DNA of 64,000 nt from Cladophialophora immunda (GCF_000835495.1 NW_015622542.1:2440485-2504484); one strand, 5' to 3'; positions 9,474-20,192 are shown, counted from the stretch's first letter. Numbers and translations: made by a program. Notes: a model not told the origin generated them from the sequence alone.

Positions 9474-10646
9474 TCAGGCATCTTCGTCCTTACCGTCCCA
9501 CAATATCTGGCCCTTCCAAATCGCTCGACCATGCGCAAACCCCACAATGAGCCACAACACGAACAATATCGCAGTCATAGCACTGCTGACCCATTTAACA
9601 CCAGGACTATCCAGCACCATCCCAATTGCAGTCGTGGCAAGCGCAAGGCCTGCGTTAGGGAAGACAAAACCCCACCACGTGAGTGTGAAACTCATAGTCT
9701 TGATCCCATTGAAGACGGAGATGGTGGCGATGGCGCAGTACCAAAACGCAAGCAACCAAAGAAATATTCCGGCAATGCTACCAGTGACGCGGAGAACCTC
9801 GGGTGCCGAAACAGTTTGGACACCTAGAAACTCAGCCGGGAGGATGGACGGTGCACGTTCGGCAAGCATGACCAGGCCTGCTGCAGTATATGCCGTCGGC
9901 CCAACTGCGACATACATGCCAGGCCGCAGAGATGGCATTGGAAGATCGGCAACGAACAGACGAATGACCCAAATCGCGTAAAGGAAGATGGTGACCATCC
10001 ACCCTAGCCCTTGGAACGTAACTCCAGCGACAAAAATAGGAATCCCGGCCGCAGGTTCTTGGTTTTGCAGCACCACCCCAGCCAGTGGACCGGCGACTAT
10101 GAGAGGGTACACGGGTAAGATCCAGGCCGGCGTCATCCCTCGGATATTGATCCTTTGAGTAACGAACAGGAGGTTGTACTGGAAAATCGCAAAGAGCAGG
10201 GCAAAGCCGCAGTACACCCAGAAGCATGTCTTGATCGCCGTGTCTAGCCAGACGCCGCAACCAGCGTAATGACCATATGAGTCCGCAGCCTGGATGATAA
10301 GGCTGACCGAGACCCAGAATGTGCCAACGAAGAAGGCTTCTCCAGAATGGATGAACGATCGTCTAAGTGAACCGGACGCCACAATGAATCTCCGCGTTAT
10401 CACTGCTGTGAAGGATACGAACATGATCAGATCAGTGATGAAGATGGCTTTGCCGGCTGTGATCAAGCCATGGAATTTGTATGGCGTCTGGTAGATGACA
10501 TTAGCTAGCGAACCGGTGGCCATGGTCGCCGAGAACCACGCCCATGTGAAGTGATTCAGTCTTTCTCTCGTCACCGGCCGCTGTTCCTGCATCGGCCGAG
10601 AATGCAATTTCTCCTCATCTCGCTGACCCTCCCATGCAGTGCTCAT
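9474..10646 (-). CDS. TDT-family transporter (Mae1/SLAC1-like)
   Basis: A single exon of 390 codons from the ATG at 10646; the frame upstream has only a TTG. After ~35 hydrophilic residues come ten evenly spaced hydrophobic segments, beginning LNHFTWAWFSATMATGSL. That motif, together with GVTFQGLGWMVTIFLYAIW and TLTWWGFVFPNAGLAL, is characteristic of the tellurite-resistance/dicarboxylate transporter family (voltage-dependent anion channel fold). Members include S. pombe Mae1 (malate), yeast Ssu1 (sulfite) and plant SLAC1. The FTWAWFS and WWGFVFP motifs favour a C4-dicarboxylate or anion transporter at the plasma membrane. Malate and sulfite cannot be told apart from sequence. The protein ends in a short acidic cytosolic tail. 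Confidence 0.82.
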   Translation of the reverse strand: MSTAWEGQRDEEKLHSRPMQEQRPVTRERLNHFTWAWFSATMATGSLANVIYQTPYKFHGLITAGKAIFITDLIMFVSFTAVITRRFIVASGSLRRSFIHSGEAFFVGTFWVSVSLIIQAADSYGHYAGCGVWLDTAIKTCFWVYCGFALLFAIFQYNLLFVTQRINIRGMTPAWILPVYPLIVAGPLAGVVLQNQEPAAGIPIFVAGVTFQGLGWMVTIFLYAIWVIRLFVADLPMPSLRPGMYVAVGPTAYTAAGLVMLAERAPSILPAEFLGVQTVSAPEVLRVTGSIAGIFLWLLAFWYCAIATISVFNGIKTMSFTLTWWGFVFPNAGLALATTAIGMVLDSPGVKWVSSAMTAILFVLWLIVGFAHGRAIWKGQILWDGKDEDA

Positions 10647-11161
10647 GTCGATAGGGTTGGATGGAGAGCCAGAGCGATAGTAGCTGGTCAAAAAAGGTCC
10701 GCAGTGCAAGTATATTGGTGGACGCTGGGAGAATAATCATGGTCGATATCGTCAACCTATACACCGGCAGCGTCTGTTTTGGTTCTTCCACATCTTGTCT
10801 ATGCAATCCACAACAACAAAATAGCATACACAACAATGAAGACGGTGACGGACGACGAGCAGCACAAAGTGGCTGTGACGTCACAGCATATCAACACATT
10901 GAGAAATAAAATGTAATGACAAAATCATGGTCTTTTGAATAGTTAGAGGTGAGCCCCCAACAGCGAAGCTTGAACTTGTTGCTTTCCACAACGGGCCGAT
11001 GGATTGATTTATTCCTTCACAAAGAGAGTGCTTGTTTCGGAGTAGAATGAGTGACTTTCACAGTGCTAGCCGGTTGAGAAAGACCGACGTGGAAGCTGAG
11101 GCACACATGCCGGTCAGCCGCCCCCAGCAGCTTCATACCATCATATCGTCCTTCTGCCTAC
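10647..11161. other. Intergenic upstream of TDT transporter
   Basis: This is the promoter region of the transporter and the 3' flank of the reductase. I see no gene. It is AT-richer than the flanking coding DNA. Confidence 0.5.
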
Positions 11162-12365
11162 CTATGGGATGATCTTGGCCGCTCTCATTCTGTCAAAAGC
11201 AATCGCATAGGCTTTGACGGTATCAATCGTTTCCTTGAATCCGACGGCTCGGGCGGCGCTCAGGTCGTATTGGCGATCAAAGAACGCCTTGTCCATCAAA
11301 AAGTCCATGAAAGGCCAGTAATACAAGTCCAATCGACTGGCTTTGAGGCCTTCTCTCTTGACCATGTTGGTCCAGGCTTCAGAGTGCTTCTTCACAAACT
11401 CCGCTGGTGGTTCGAAAGTGCCCTGAGGACCAATTCCTTCAAGGCCAAAGTAAGCGCAAATCCCAGGCCATACATCAGCCCAGGTCACCACGTCGCCGTT
11501 TGCCACATTGAAAGCCTTTCCAGACCCGCACTTCTCTGGGTTCAACGCCGCATAGATTTCCATCTTTGCTGCAATGTCCTGAAATGTGTCGGTGTGTTTG
11601 TGACGATAGCCATGCTCGGCACCGGGATATGGGACCTTGGCCTCAGCTCCATGGACCTCGCGATACAGGCTGAGGTAGAAGGCCAGGCCTTGTGCCATAT
11701 TCATGACGTTAGTCCCTGGCACAAACCCAATCATGGCATCTGGCCGGATTTCAGTGAAGGTCCAAGAGGCTCCCTTGGACAGAGAATCAAGAACATCATA
11801 TTGTGAGTAGTAGAAGATGTCGTCCGCAATCGGCTTCGGGACGCGAGGATACGTTTCTTTGAGCGGAGGCACGATTTTGACGACATCCGGGCGTTCTGCA
11901 ATGATGATTAGTCAAGTCCCAGGAGCAGCGCAAATCAAACATACCCACTCCATACGCCTTTCCTCCCGTTTGTAGGATGAAGCTCTTGATGTTAGGCGAG
12001 ACCTTCTGCACAGCCTCCACCGCGGTTTTGATAAGGTTGGTATTGACTTCCTTGAGCGTCTTTTTGTCCTTCCCTGGGTCAAGGTAGACAAACAAGAAGA
12101 CATGGGTAACAGTGGCGACGTTCGAGACCTTTTCCTTCAGCGCCTCAACAACAGTGTCGACCGTGGCAGTGAGATCAATGCCGCTGGCCAGGTGAAGTCG
12201 TGGATCGTTAGGCCACTGGGCATCTGAGATCGACAGGGGTCGATTGGACAAGGCGGTAACCTGACTGAAAGTGGCGGGACTGGGATAGCTCAGAGCTTCT
12301 TTCACCAGGGCCCATCCCGATATACCAGATGCTCCGAAGACGAGGGCGTGGAAGTTGGTCGACAT
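11162..12365 (-). CDS. PRISE-type short-chain reductase (NAD(P)-epimerase fold)
   Basis: Two exons, complement of 11162-11895 and 11945-12365. They are joined across a 49-nt intron with GTATGT donor and TGCAG acceptor, giving 384 residues. The N-terminus has ALVFGASGISGWALV, the GxxGxxG dinucleotide site, and a splice-restored segment AYGVERPDVVKIVPPLKE. The active-site region reads PIADDIFYYSQYD, the Tyr-containing motif of progesterone 5-beta-reductase / iridoid-synthase-like (PRISE) enzymes. The C-terminal half (GTNVMNMAQGLAFYLSLY, NVANGDVVTWADVWP) also matches fungal members. It probably reduces an enone or related carbonyl using NADPH. The substrate is unknown; fungal relatives are found both alone and in secondary-metabolite clusters. 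The neighbours give no pathway hint. Confidence 0.82.
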
Positions 12366-13022
12366 TGTTGTAGTGCAGCCTTCGTGGTTACTCGAGTAAA
12401 TAGACAGCAGATGAAAGCCAACATACCGTTCTTCATGATTCGCCCACATTTATATTTGTCGCCCTAAGTACAATGTTCCCCAAAACATCACCTCACCACA
12501 ATCGTACAACCACCTCGTATAGAGTGGTCATGTACATTGAGCCAGGCGCAGCAGGACTCTGCACAAGGGGCAAATATCCATTGGCACCATTTGTCTCCAA
12601 ACCGCCTCCATGTACACACCCAGATAGGGAGGTGGAGAACATTCAGTGACTTCTTAGTAGCACGGAGATACATCTGTCTGGATCAGAATAAGCATCCACG
12701 ATCCGATTTAGGAGTTTGCAGAGCTCGACACTCCATCGTATTTGCCATAAATCGGCCGAAGCGGACGAGCTGTATGCTGAGGGTCCTTTTGTAGAGACGG
12801 GGAATTGCCGGTCTGGAGGACGGATACGATCCCATTCTGGATCATAAGACCAACCTTAGTGGTAAAGACTGACAAAGCACATCATCGAACATCGGGTGAT
12901 GGGTAAGAGAACGTGAGGGATGGAGGGAGTTGCCAAGCCCGACGGAAGAACTAAGATGCCGACAGCCACTAGAGGTAAAAAAAGCCTTGGCAGGCCACAG
13001 ACCCACTAGCAGAAAAAGGTGC
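12366..13022. other. Intergenic between reductase and tRNA gene
   Basis: This is the promoter region of the reductase and the 5' flank of the tRNA gene. No coding signal beyond short frames. The sequence near 12970-13020 is A-rich (aaaaaaag, agaaaaagg). Confidence 0.5.
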
Positions 13023-13030
13023 TATATATT
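13023..13030 (+). promoter_or_regulatory. TATA-like element upstream of tRNA-iMet
   Basis: The run TATATATT sits about 40 bases before the mature tRNA 5' end, a distance compatible with an upstream Pol III TATA element. This rests on position and composition only. Confidence 0.4.
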
Positions 13031-13068
13031 CTTGTAACGCCAAAAGTCTTTCACAAATCGTCACACAA

Positions 13069-13140
13069 AGCAACGTGGCGCAGCGGAAGCGCGCCGGGCT
13101 CATAACCCGGAGGACCTTGGATCGAAACCAAGCGTTGCTA
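13069..13140 (+). tRNA. Initiator tRNA-Met (CAT)
   Basis: A 72-nt intronless cloverleaf. The acceptor stem AGCAACG pairs perfectly with CGTTGCT and the discriminator is A. The D-arm GCGC-loop-GCGC is paired. The anticodon stem CCGGG/CCCGG has loop CTCATAA and anticodon CAT at 13101-13103, and the T-stem is CTTGG/CCAAG. Initiator hallmarks are the A-U first pair, the three consecutive G-C pairs next to the anticodon loop, and the T-loop ATCGAAA in place of TTCGAAT. CCA is not encoded. The internal B-box deviates as in other eukaryotic initiators. Confidence 0.96.
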
Positions 13141-13146
13141 TTTTTT
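13141..13146 (+). terminator. Pol III oligo-T terminator
   Basis: Six T residues directly follow the discriminator base of the initiator tRNA, the standard RNA polymerase III stop signal. Confidence 0.85.
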
Positions 13147-13602
13147 AAGCCCTATGGCTACCATTTTTGATCCATAAAAAAAAATATTGGCTTTATTTTT
13201 GATCCCGTTGAGTCATCCAAGAGTCGTTAGATGCCCGAGACGTTTTGCGAGGCACATTTCGCATTGTGCAAGTGCGTGCGGGGAATGCGTGCGGAGAAGC
13301 ACAAGGCTGCCAAGACATCAGAGTTTGGCCAGTAAAAGTCTTCATCTACTTGTAGACAATCCGGTCAGCGGAGGTACGAGCAGAGGACTTGGTACGTCCA
13401 GCCTACACTAACCTATTGCCATAGAGGCAAATCCACCCTAGTCAGAATTTCTGCCTCAATTCTCATTTTCAACACGGCTATCATCGTGGCTGGTTTGGAA
13501 TAATCCGCTCCATCTCGATTACAAATTGAAGCAGCGCGTCGAGACCGACGATGTCTTTCTCACACGCCCAACTTTATTCACAACTGGTAAAAGTTCGTTC
13601 CA
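13147..13602. other. Intergenic between tRNA and RRN6
   Basis: No gene seen. It includes an A-tract near 13176-13185 and the presumed promoter of the Rrn6 gene. Confidence 0.5.
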
Positions 13603-16599
13603 ATGACTGATGCCCGGCGCAGCGGTCACCATGTTCACGAAACAAGGGTGCTGAGCTATGGACACCTTGGTACTGCTACTTACGATGAACGACACCACGA
13701 ATGGAGGTTCTTGCGCCAGGGTCAATTTCGAGAAGCAGATGGCTTAGGAGGAGCGCGGCATAGCTGGAACGGCTCATCTCACTTCCTGTTGGCAGACGAA
13801 AGAACTTGGATTCCCGCGCCAGAATCTGCGCAAGCATCTCGAACAGTGCAAGACGCCAGACTTGGTCGTGGACTACAAAATTTCTTCCTGAAGCGAGTTC
13901 CCGATGCTGCCTTCGTGGCCGTCGAGTTACCCGCTTCGCCAAACACCGTCGCATCGAGGAGACATCAACTATCAGAAAATGCGCTTGCTTTTGGGCATGC
14001 TCGACGTCCGTTTGACTCTACCTTGCACAATAACGCACCCTACACTCCTATTGTCGCCATTCGATCCTGCTCAAGGCGCGAAACTCTGCAGCTCTTGGTC
14101 ATCGAGGCGCGTCAAGTTGCAATCCCCAACGAGGCTGGTCTGTCAGATTTGTGCATAGTACCTTCCATCGCAAGCAAAGTGTCAGGATGCTGGACCGACT
14201 CGACAGACGAGATACTTCAGGTGGCGTCGTCGAGCCATTCCAGGGGCACACAGTTTCTTGTTGTCAAGGCGAGCAGCACGACCATTTTGCGGCCGATGTT
14301 GTCAACGTCGAAAGCGTCAGAAGGGCTTCTAGACCCACGTCCAGTAGTCACTATTCCGCATTCGAGGACAGGAGCCCAACCTCATGCACATGCCGCCTTC
14401 AATCCCCATGATCAGAGTCTCGTGGCACTTGTAGACACCAGTGGGCAATGGAGCATCTGGAAAGTCACGGGAAGAAATTCAAGGTCGGCCCGCATCCTAC
14501 ACCAGGTATCTCTGAAAGCCTCAAACAATATACGGAGCATTGGACAACAATCTCTGTCCTCAAAAGTCTCAACATACAAGGACACATGGCACCGAGTCTG
14601 CTGGTTGGCGGACCCCGAGGGATTTATGGACAGACTCTTAGTGTGCAATCGACGCTTTGCTGCAGCTTTTGATCGGACAGGATCGTTCTTGGGTGAGGTC
14701 GACATGCGTCTGGGCTCTCAGCTCGATCGGAACCTGATTCTCGAGGTCAAAAATAGTGGCCGTCGGAGCGACCACGTATTTGTCCTGACCACATCGCGCT
14801 TCTTGATATTCAGTTCACCTCAGAGCAGTGGTAATGACAGAGACTCAGGCGAAGTGCTGGAATTGGTGTGTTCCTGGAACCATTACCGAGACCGGAATGA
14901 TCTGGGTCTCCGCATGAGCGTGCTTGAATCCTCAAAAGGTACGTGTGTTTCTTGTCATGTACAAGCGGCGTCTAACACAGCCTTAGATTCGTGGGTACTG
15001 CTCTATTCAGCCACCAGCCATTTGGCTATCCTGTACGTCTTCGGGCAAGAGGGGGTGGCTTCAACGACTGTCTCCATGCAAGACCCCTCAACCTTCCAGT
15101 TCTCGCAGCAGCTCAAAGGACGCATGAAGGATGTCATTGACATCACGATGTGTCCAGTCGCCTTCTCAGACCAAAATCAGCATGCCGGCGCCGTTGGATT
15201 TGGCCTTATCAAGCTTGTCGCCAGCTTAGGTACAGGAGAGATCATTGAAGCATTGTACAAGAATGAACTCGGCCAGTTTGGTCTGTCGAATCACCTGCCA
15301 GAGACGATTTCGCATTTACCATTGCCACGGTCGCTGGACAACTATCCAATCAGTGCTAAATATGTCATGGACGAGGATCTAGATGATTTTGTGGTGCCGG
15401 ATAGCGGAGGAACAGACGATTTTGCCGGGAACGCCAGCTCTGCACGAACAACTCCGCAAGATGCGCAACGTATTTCTCTCAATTTTCGAGATTGGCAACG
15501 TCTTCTGCAGTACGAAGTGCTGAAGGAGAATGTCGACGACAGAATGTCTTTCGAATTGGCCCTGCAGCGGGTCATTGAATATCTGGAACACCTCAAAGTT
15601 GAGAAAAAGATAACACCCATCCATCTATTGTCAGATATTACCGATAGCTGTCGAATCACGGACGTGGAACACGATTCTCAAGTCTCAGATGAATGGCTTG
15701 ATACTCTTGCTCTTCAGGCTGGTATCACGGTCGAACCGACTGCGCAGGTCATAGGAGGTGTACCAAGTTCTTCACGCAGACATACACTTCTTGACATTTA
15801 TGAGGGTTTAGTCAGAGAATATCTCGAACCACTGTCCAACCAGGTCACAGATCGAGGTCGGGTCAATCGCGAAAGGCTGGTCCGCCAAATAGTGGGAGAT
15901 GCATTCTTCGGCGCATTCGTGTTGACCTCTGGGATAGCTGCACTTCCGCCCGCTTCTCCAGGACCATACTGGACACCGACCCAGGACAGCGAAGGTCCAT
16001 CCCCATCCCTGGGTCTGGACTCAGATGATCCAACAGCATCACAGGCACCGACGCCCGAGGCTCTCCCAGATACAGAGGAACGGGCAGTTACCCGTCTGCG
16101 CAATTATGCATTATTTCGTCACGACGTGCCACCTTTATTGCTGGACCATCAAGCTACTATCTCCAACATCTTGGTCCATCTTCCAGAATCCATTGAACAG
16201 AACCCAGAAGATTATTCCTACCAGCAGACGAATCAAATGATGAAGCTGGCGCAGGAGGAGATGGCAGCTGAGTCGTTGAATCCCAAAGAGAGAAAGAAGG
16301 CTCTGAGATCTGCGGTGCGCCTCCAACGGAAATTGGAAAGAACTCAACTCATCAGTCAAGAAGTCGTGATGCGACGAAACCTGCTACCTGACATCAGCAG
16401 TGGACCAAAGGCCGCCGCCCTGCCACTGCGAGAAGTCCAAAGCAGTCAGCCAGCCGCACCGAGTTCGAGTCAGACGACCGGCCCAGGTCAAGGGGCAATC
16501 CCGGGATTCAGCATGACGCAGCCAGAGAGGGGTGCTTATGGAACCAGACAAGCAGAGAAAAAGGGAAAGAAGGGACAAAAGAGACGAGCGGGCTTTTAG
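13603..16599 (+). CDS. RRN6: RNA polymerase I initiation factor Rrn6-like
   Basis: A large frame of 998 codons. The N-terminus VLSYGHLGTATYDERHHEWRF and the beta-propeller-like body match the fungal RRN6 family, the core-factor subunit for rDNA transcription. So do the Arg/Lys-rich helical C-terminus and the terminal MTQPERGAYG plus basic tail KKGKKGQKRR. A likely in-frame intron lies at 14939-14986: 48 nt, GTACGTGTG donor, CTAAC branch, CCTTAG acceptor. Splicing gives SSKDSWVLLYS and a 982-residue protein without changing frame; leaving it in inserts 16 unrelated residues. The ATG at 13603 puts YGHLG at the place expected for homologues. It functions in the nucleolus and is intact. Confidence 0.8.
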   Translation: MTDARRSGHHVHETRVLSYGHLGTATYDERHHEWRFLRQGQFREADGLGGARHSWNGSSHFLLADERTWIPAPESAQASRTVQDARLGRGLQNFFLKRVPDAAFVAVELPASPNTVASRRHQLSENALAFGHARRPFDSTLHNNAPYTPIVAIRSCSRRETLQLLVIEARQVAIPNEAGLSDLCIVPSIASKVSGCWTDSTDEILQVASSSHSRGTQFLVVKASSTTILRPMLSTSKASEGLLDPRPVVTIPHSRTGAQPHAHAAFNPHDQSLVALVDTSGQWSIWKVTGRNSRSARILHQVSLKASNNIRSIGQQSLSSKVSTYKDTWHRVCWLADPEGFMDRLLVCNRRFAAAFDRTGSFLGEVDMRLGSQLDRNLILEVKNSGRRSDHVFVLTTSRFLIFSSPQSSGNDRDSGEVLELVCSWNHYRDRNDLGLRMSVLESSKGTCVSCHVQAASNTALDSWVLLYSATSHLAILYVFGQEGVASTTVSMQDPSTFQFSQQLKGRMKDVIDITMCPVAFSDQNQHAGAVGFGLIKLVASLGTGEIIEALYKNELGQFGLSNHLPETISHLPLPRSLDNYPISAKYVMDEDLDDFVVPDSGGTDDFAGNASSARTTPQDAQRISLNFRDWQRLLQYEVLKENVDDRMSFELALQRVIEYLEHLKVEKKITPIHLLSDITDSCRITDVEHDSQVSDEWLDTLALQAGITVEPTAQVIGGVPSSSRRHTLLDIYEGLVREYLEPLSNQVTDRGRVNRERLVRQIVGDAFFGAFVLTSGIAALPPASPGPYWTPTQDSEGPSPSLGLDSDDPTASQAPTPEALPDTEERAVTRLRNYALFRHDVPPLLLDHQATISNILVHLPESIEQNPEDYSYQQTNQMMKLAQEEMAAESLNPKERKKALRSAVRLQRKLERTQLISQEVVMRRNLLPDISSGPKAAALPLREVQSSQPAAPSSSQTTGPGQGAIPGFSMTQPERGAYGTRQAEKKGKKGQKRRAGF

Positions 16600-17268
16600 A
16601 TATCGCGCAGGCTGGTGATGGTCTGAAACGCACATTAGAAACTTATGCTGATGCCAAGGCCTGCCAAAAGGGGTGAGGGAATTACCCCGGATTTTTGGAT
16701 TCTCCGAGCAGCCTGTGACGCTTTGCGGTGGTAGGTGGGTGGGTCTCACCAGGCAGCTTAGGCGTCCTTTACCTGGAAGTGCGGGGATGGCGCCGCCTGG
16801 ATGGGGCCCGGGAGGGGCAACTTGGGCGCTGAGTGGAGGAGGGTGAGGTGCTTGTCGCGTGAGGTTTAGATGCCGTGGGAAGCTCTCACCACCCAGCTAC
16901 GTCAAGGCTGCTGCTCGGGTCACTTGACTCTCAGTGGAACATGGGATGCCTCGTACCTCTCTGTCCTGCGTCCTACCCCTCAATTGCTCTGGCTTGGCCA
17001 CCTCTCTCCTCTTGTCTCGCTCACTTCCCCCTTCTTCATCCCAACCATCCTGCTATCCCGCGTGTAGCCAACTCTTTCGTCCCATCAATTACCATCTACC
17101 CTCCATCGGGTATCTGTCCTCCCACCTCACCTATTGGTTCCTGGTAAGTATCACTTGAACCTTACATTGGCAACCTCCTCTCCCGCCTCTCATTGCTCTT
17201 GACTCTGACAATAGCCCCTACTCAGACTCACTCACCCATCACCCAACCTCCTTCCATTCACAGCCAAC
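16600..17268. other. Intergenic / long leader of the small-protein gene
   Basis: No coding signal. The 3' part is strongly C/T-rich (cctctctcctcttgtctcgctcac-type), typical of an efficiently transcribed fungal promoter and leader, and contains a probable leader intron annotated separately. Confidence 0.5.
17144..17214 (+). other. Probable 5'UTR intron
   Basis: A 71-nt segment begins GTAAGT, has a CTCTGAC branch-like site, and ends ACAATAG, 54 bases before the ATG of the small-protein gene. It has the size and all three splice signals of the coding introns nearby. Transcript data would confirm it. Confidence 0.5.
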
Positions 17269-17960
17269 ATGTCTGCCGACACATCAGATCTCACAAAGGT
17301 CGATTCTGCCATCGGTGTCGATGATGCCGCGCACAAGGAGGCAGCCAAGGAGACCAAGCGAAGAACAACATCCAGCGCTCCCGGTGTCATGAACATCAAT
17401 GATCTTGGTAAGCTTCATGCCTTGGAACCTCCAATCACTCTTGCTCACAATAGACCAGAGAAGGAGGGAACAAAGATCGCCGTTGCTGCTGAGACGCAAA
17501 AGACCGGATGGTAAGAGTGGCATTCCTCATGTCTATTGACGCCTTGGAGCTGACGCAGTCAGGAAAATCAACACCTCGCCTTCCACGGTCGAAGATCCCT
17601 CAATCCTGAAGAAGCTGCTCACTACTCCCCCTGTCAAGAAGATCGATCTGCATTTCCCCTTGGGTCTCGAGGTCACTGCAAGGAACCTGAAAGGTGTCAC
17701 AATAAAGGATGCACTGGATGCCATTCATAAGCAATTCAAGAAGAAGGTAGATCTACTCCGTCGTCGCCAATGGAAGTCGGTTATTGGTCGAAATGCATGC
17801 TGACATTTTTGATTTGCAGGCTGATGACGAGATGGAAGAGCCATACCTCAAAGGCTTCGAATGGGACCCCGAAGAGTCATGGACGAGACTCAAGGTCCAC
17901 ACTCAGAAAGAAGGGCTCCCAGTCGGCAAGAAATCCAAGAAGAAGGGTGGCGATGAGTAA
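17269..17960 (+). CDS. Small lysine-rich hypothetical protein
   Basis: Four exons: 17269-17407, 17459-17510, 17563-17746 and 17820-17960, giving 171 residues. Introns are 51, 52 and 73 nt with GTAAGC/GTAAGA/GTAGAT donors. The first intron has two candidate AG acceptors; I used the CCAG at 17458 because only that one keeps frame with exon 2 (NDL-EKEGTK). The C-terminal ~100 residues contain KKIDLHFPLGLEVTAR, KGVTIKDALDAIHKQFKKK and PYLKGFEWDPEESWTRLKVH. That beta-alpha pattern resembles the fungal DUF6699 type, but I am not certain. The protein ends in a Lys cluster (GKKSKKKGG). No signal peptide or membrane segment. Function unknown. The C/T-rich leader suggests steady expression. Confidence 0.72.
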
Positions 17961-18634
17961 ACCTGTTGACCATAACTCCAATGTGCACGACCAGGCCGCT
18001 CCTGGCTGAGCGGCAAGACCGGCTCTTCGTACCACTACACAATCACTGATCCACTACGATCATATATGCTATTCCAAAAGAAAATCAGCTTGGTGTGCAT
18101 GGCAAGGTGCTTTGCGGGCTCTCTTTCTCACTCATTCTGGCGACGTTTGCTCAACCCTGTGGTGGTGGATACCCAGATGGCTCTCAATCTGCTAGCTTAG
18201 ACCAGCAATGACATTACCTTGAACTGATTTGGGTGGATTTCCTCTCACAAGCACGTATGGGTCGACCTTGATCGCCTGTGATAAAGCCGCAAACCCGGCC
18301 ACGAATAAATGCGAACCTTCCCAATTGAGACCTTTTAGCTACGGTCTAGTTTGTGCCAGAAAGAAAAGCATTTTTGCCGGAATTAGGCATTGTTGCTCAT
18401 ATTTGGCTTTCGTGGAACGCCTTGCATGGACGAAGCGAGTTGCAATTCCATTCGCTATTGAGCCTGTGTCGATCGTGGCACAGCGTGGTACAAGCTGGTG
18501 AGATCACTAAAGGGTGGTTTTCTCCTTTAAAAGACGTCTACCATTCTTTCTATTCTCTATCATCCTCCTGGAGGTCACATCGACACTGTGCCAGGCTTGA
18601 ATCCGAAACCCCCCCACCCAACCTTCGCGCAACC
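17961..18634. other. Intergenic upstream of 2OG oxygenase
   Basis: No gene seen. It is the 3' flank of the small-protein gene and the promoter of the oxygenase. The oxygenase frame stays open upstream of its ATG, but the upstream translation has no family similarity. Confidence 0.5.
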
Positions 18635-20041
18635 ATGGGGTCCATCTCCCAATCAGAAGACACCAGCGCCACCCGCGAGGCCGGTGCGGACGCCAACATC
18701 CCCATCGTCGACCTCTCCCCATTCACCTCCTCTGCGCCTTCGACAGACTGCTCCCCCTCCGCGCGGCAGAAGGCGGCGCACGACCTCGTCCGCGCGTTCC
18801 GCGAGGTCGGCTTCGTCTACGTCAGGAACCACGGCGTGCCGCAGGCCGAGCTGGACCGGGCGTTCGCCCTCTCCAAGCGCTTCTTCGCTCTCCCGCGGGA
18901 GGACAAGATGAGGGCGCCGCACCCGCCCGGCTGGGGCGTGCACCGGGGCTACTCGTGGCCGGGGCTGGAGAAGGTGTCGAGCGCGATGGCGGCCGAGGAC
19001 GACGAGGCCGCGGTCCGGAAGTTGAGGGAGGTGCAGGATTTCAAGGTATGTGTGTCCTATCCTCCTACAGTACCTACTACCCATTCGCGTCCTTTGTTTG
19101 TACATTCTACTCCTCTGTTCCATGCCTGCCTCTTTTCTGTTGTCTTCATCCTTTGCCTATGGAGGGAAGGACCAAGGGGTTGTTTGGTGGTGGGATGCAT
19201 TCTGTCAAGATCCCCTCCTCCCCCTTCACTTCCCTTCCCTTCCCTTCCCTTCCCATCCTTTCCCACATCTTGAATTAAGATTTTCGTGCCAAAAGAACAT
19301 CCCCTCCCCCCTCCTTTTCCCCCCCTACGAATAATACAATAATTTCTCCCCTCCCCTCTCCTTTGGACGGACAAACAGGAAAGCTACGAAGTCGGCTCCG
19401 AGACCAACCCGGACCAGCCCAACGTGTGGCCGCCTCCCGACGTGCTGCCGGAGTGGCGGCCCTTCATGAGCGGGTTCTACTGGACGTGCTGGGCGGCGGC
19501 GCGGCAGATCCTGCGCGCGCTGGCGCTGGGCATCGGGCTCGCGGACGCGGACCACCTGCTGCGCTTCCACGACGGGCACCACAACCAGCTGCGCCTGCTG
19601 CACTACCCGCCCGTGGCGGCGGGCGAGGTGGCCGGCGGGCGCGTGGCGCGCATGCCCGCCCACACGGACTGGAGCAGCGTGACGATGCTGTTCCAGGACG
19701 ACTGCGGCGGGCTGCAGGTCGAGCACCCGGCCCGGTCGGGGAGGTTCGTCGACGTGGCCCCGCTGCCCGGCACCTGCGTCGTCAACGTCGGCGACCTGCT
19801 CATGCGCTGGAGCAACGACTTCCTCACCTCGACGGCCCACCGCGTCCAGCTCCCGCCCCGCCAGGACCGGTTCACCGGCGACGAGAGGCTGACCCGCGCG
19901 CGCTACTCGATCCCCTACTTCCTCACCACCGACCCCGACACCGTCATCGAGTGTCTCCGCGTCGACGCCGACCATCCCCCCAAGTACGAGCCCATCACGC
20001 AGCGCGAGTACGCCGCCATGAGGGCGCGCATGCAGTACTGA
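18635..20041 (+). CDS. 2-oxoglutarate/Fe(II) oxygenase (isopenicillin N synthase-like)
   Basis: Two exons, 18635-19045 and 19379-20041, joined across a 333-nt intron and giving 357 residues. The N-terminal DIOX_N part has IPIVDLSPF, VGFVYVRNHGV and the KRFFALPREDK helix. The C-terminal 2OG-FeII domain has iron ligands HTDW (His, Asp) and the distal His in STAHRVQL, with the 2-oxoglutarate-binding Arg/Ser in RARYSIPYF. All active-site residues are present. Relatives include isopenicillin-N-synthase-like and gibberellin-oxidase-like enzymes that oxidise small metabolites; the substrate is not predictable. The intron is far longer than others here and is pyrimidine-rich. Coding exons are extremely GC-rich at third positions. 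It converges on the adenylation-domain gene with only ~150 bp between stops, which suggests but does not prove a shared pathway. Confidence 0.87.
19229..19254. repeat. (TTCCC)n microsatellite in the oxygenase intron
   Basis: About five tandem copies of TTCCC within a wider C/T-rich intron. The pyrimidine run may have lengthened the intron. Confidence 0.8.
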
Positions 20042-20192
20042 GGTTTGGAGTGAGTGCTGTTCCAGAAGCGGGGCGTGGGCTCTTGTGAGGCAACGATGTT
20101 TTGAAGAAGGCAGGTAGTGTTGGCCGGTTGTCAAGTTCTCTACATCATCATTTCTAGAACTAGAGAGCCCGTTTAGGAACGACCTAGATTGG

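Noticed and set aside
12488..12794. Short frames upstream of the reductase
   Set aside because: No ATG context, motif or splice continuity; consistent with promoter DNA.
19325..20134. Minus-strand frame of ~269 codons
   Set aside because: Antisense shadow of the oxygenase second exon, caused by very high GC at third positions.
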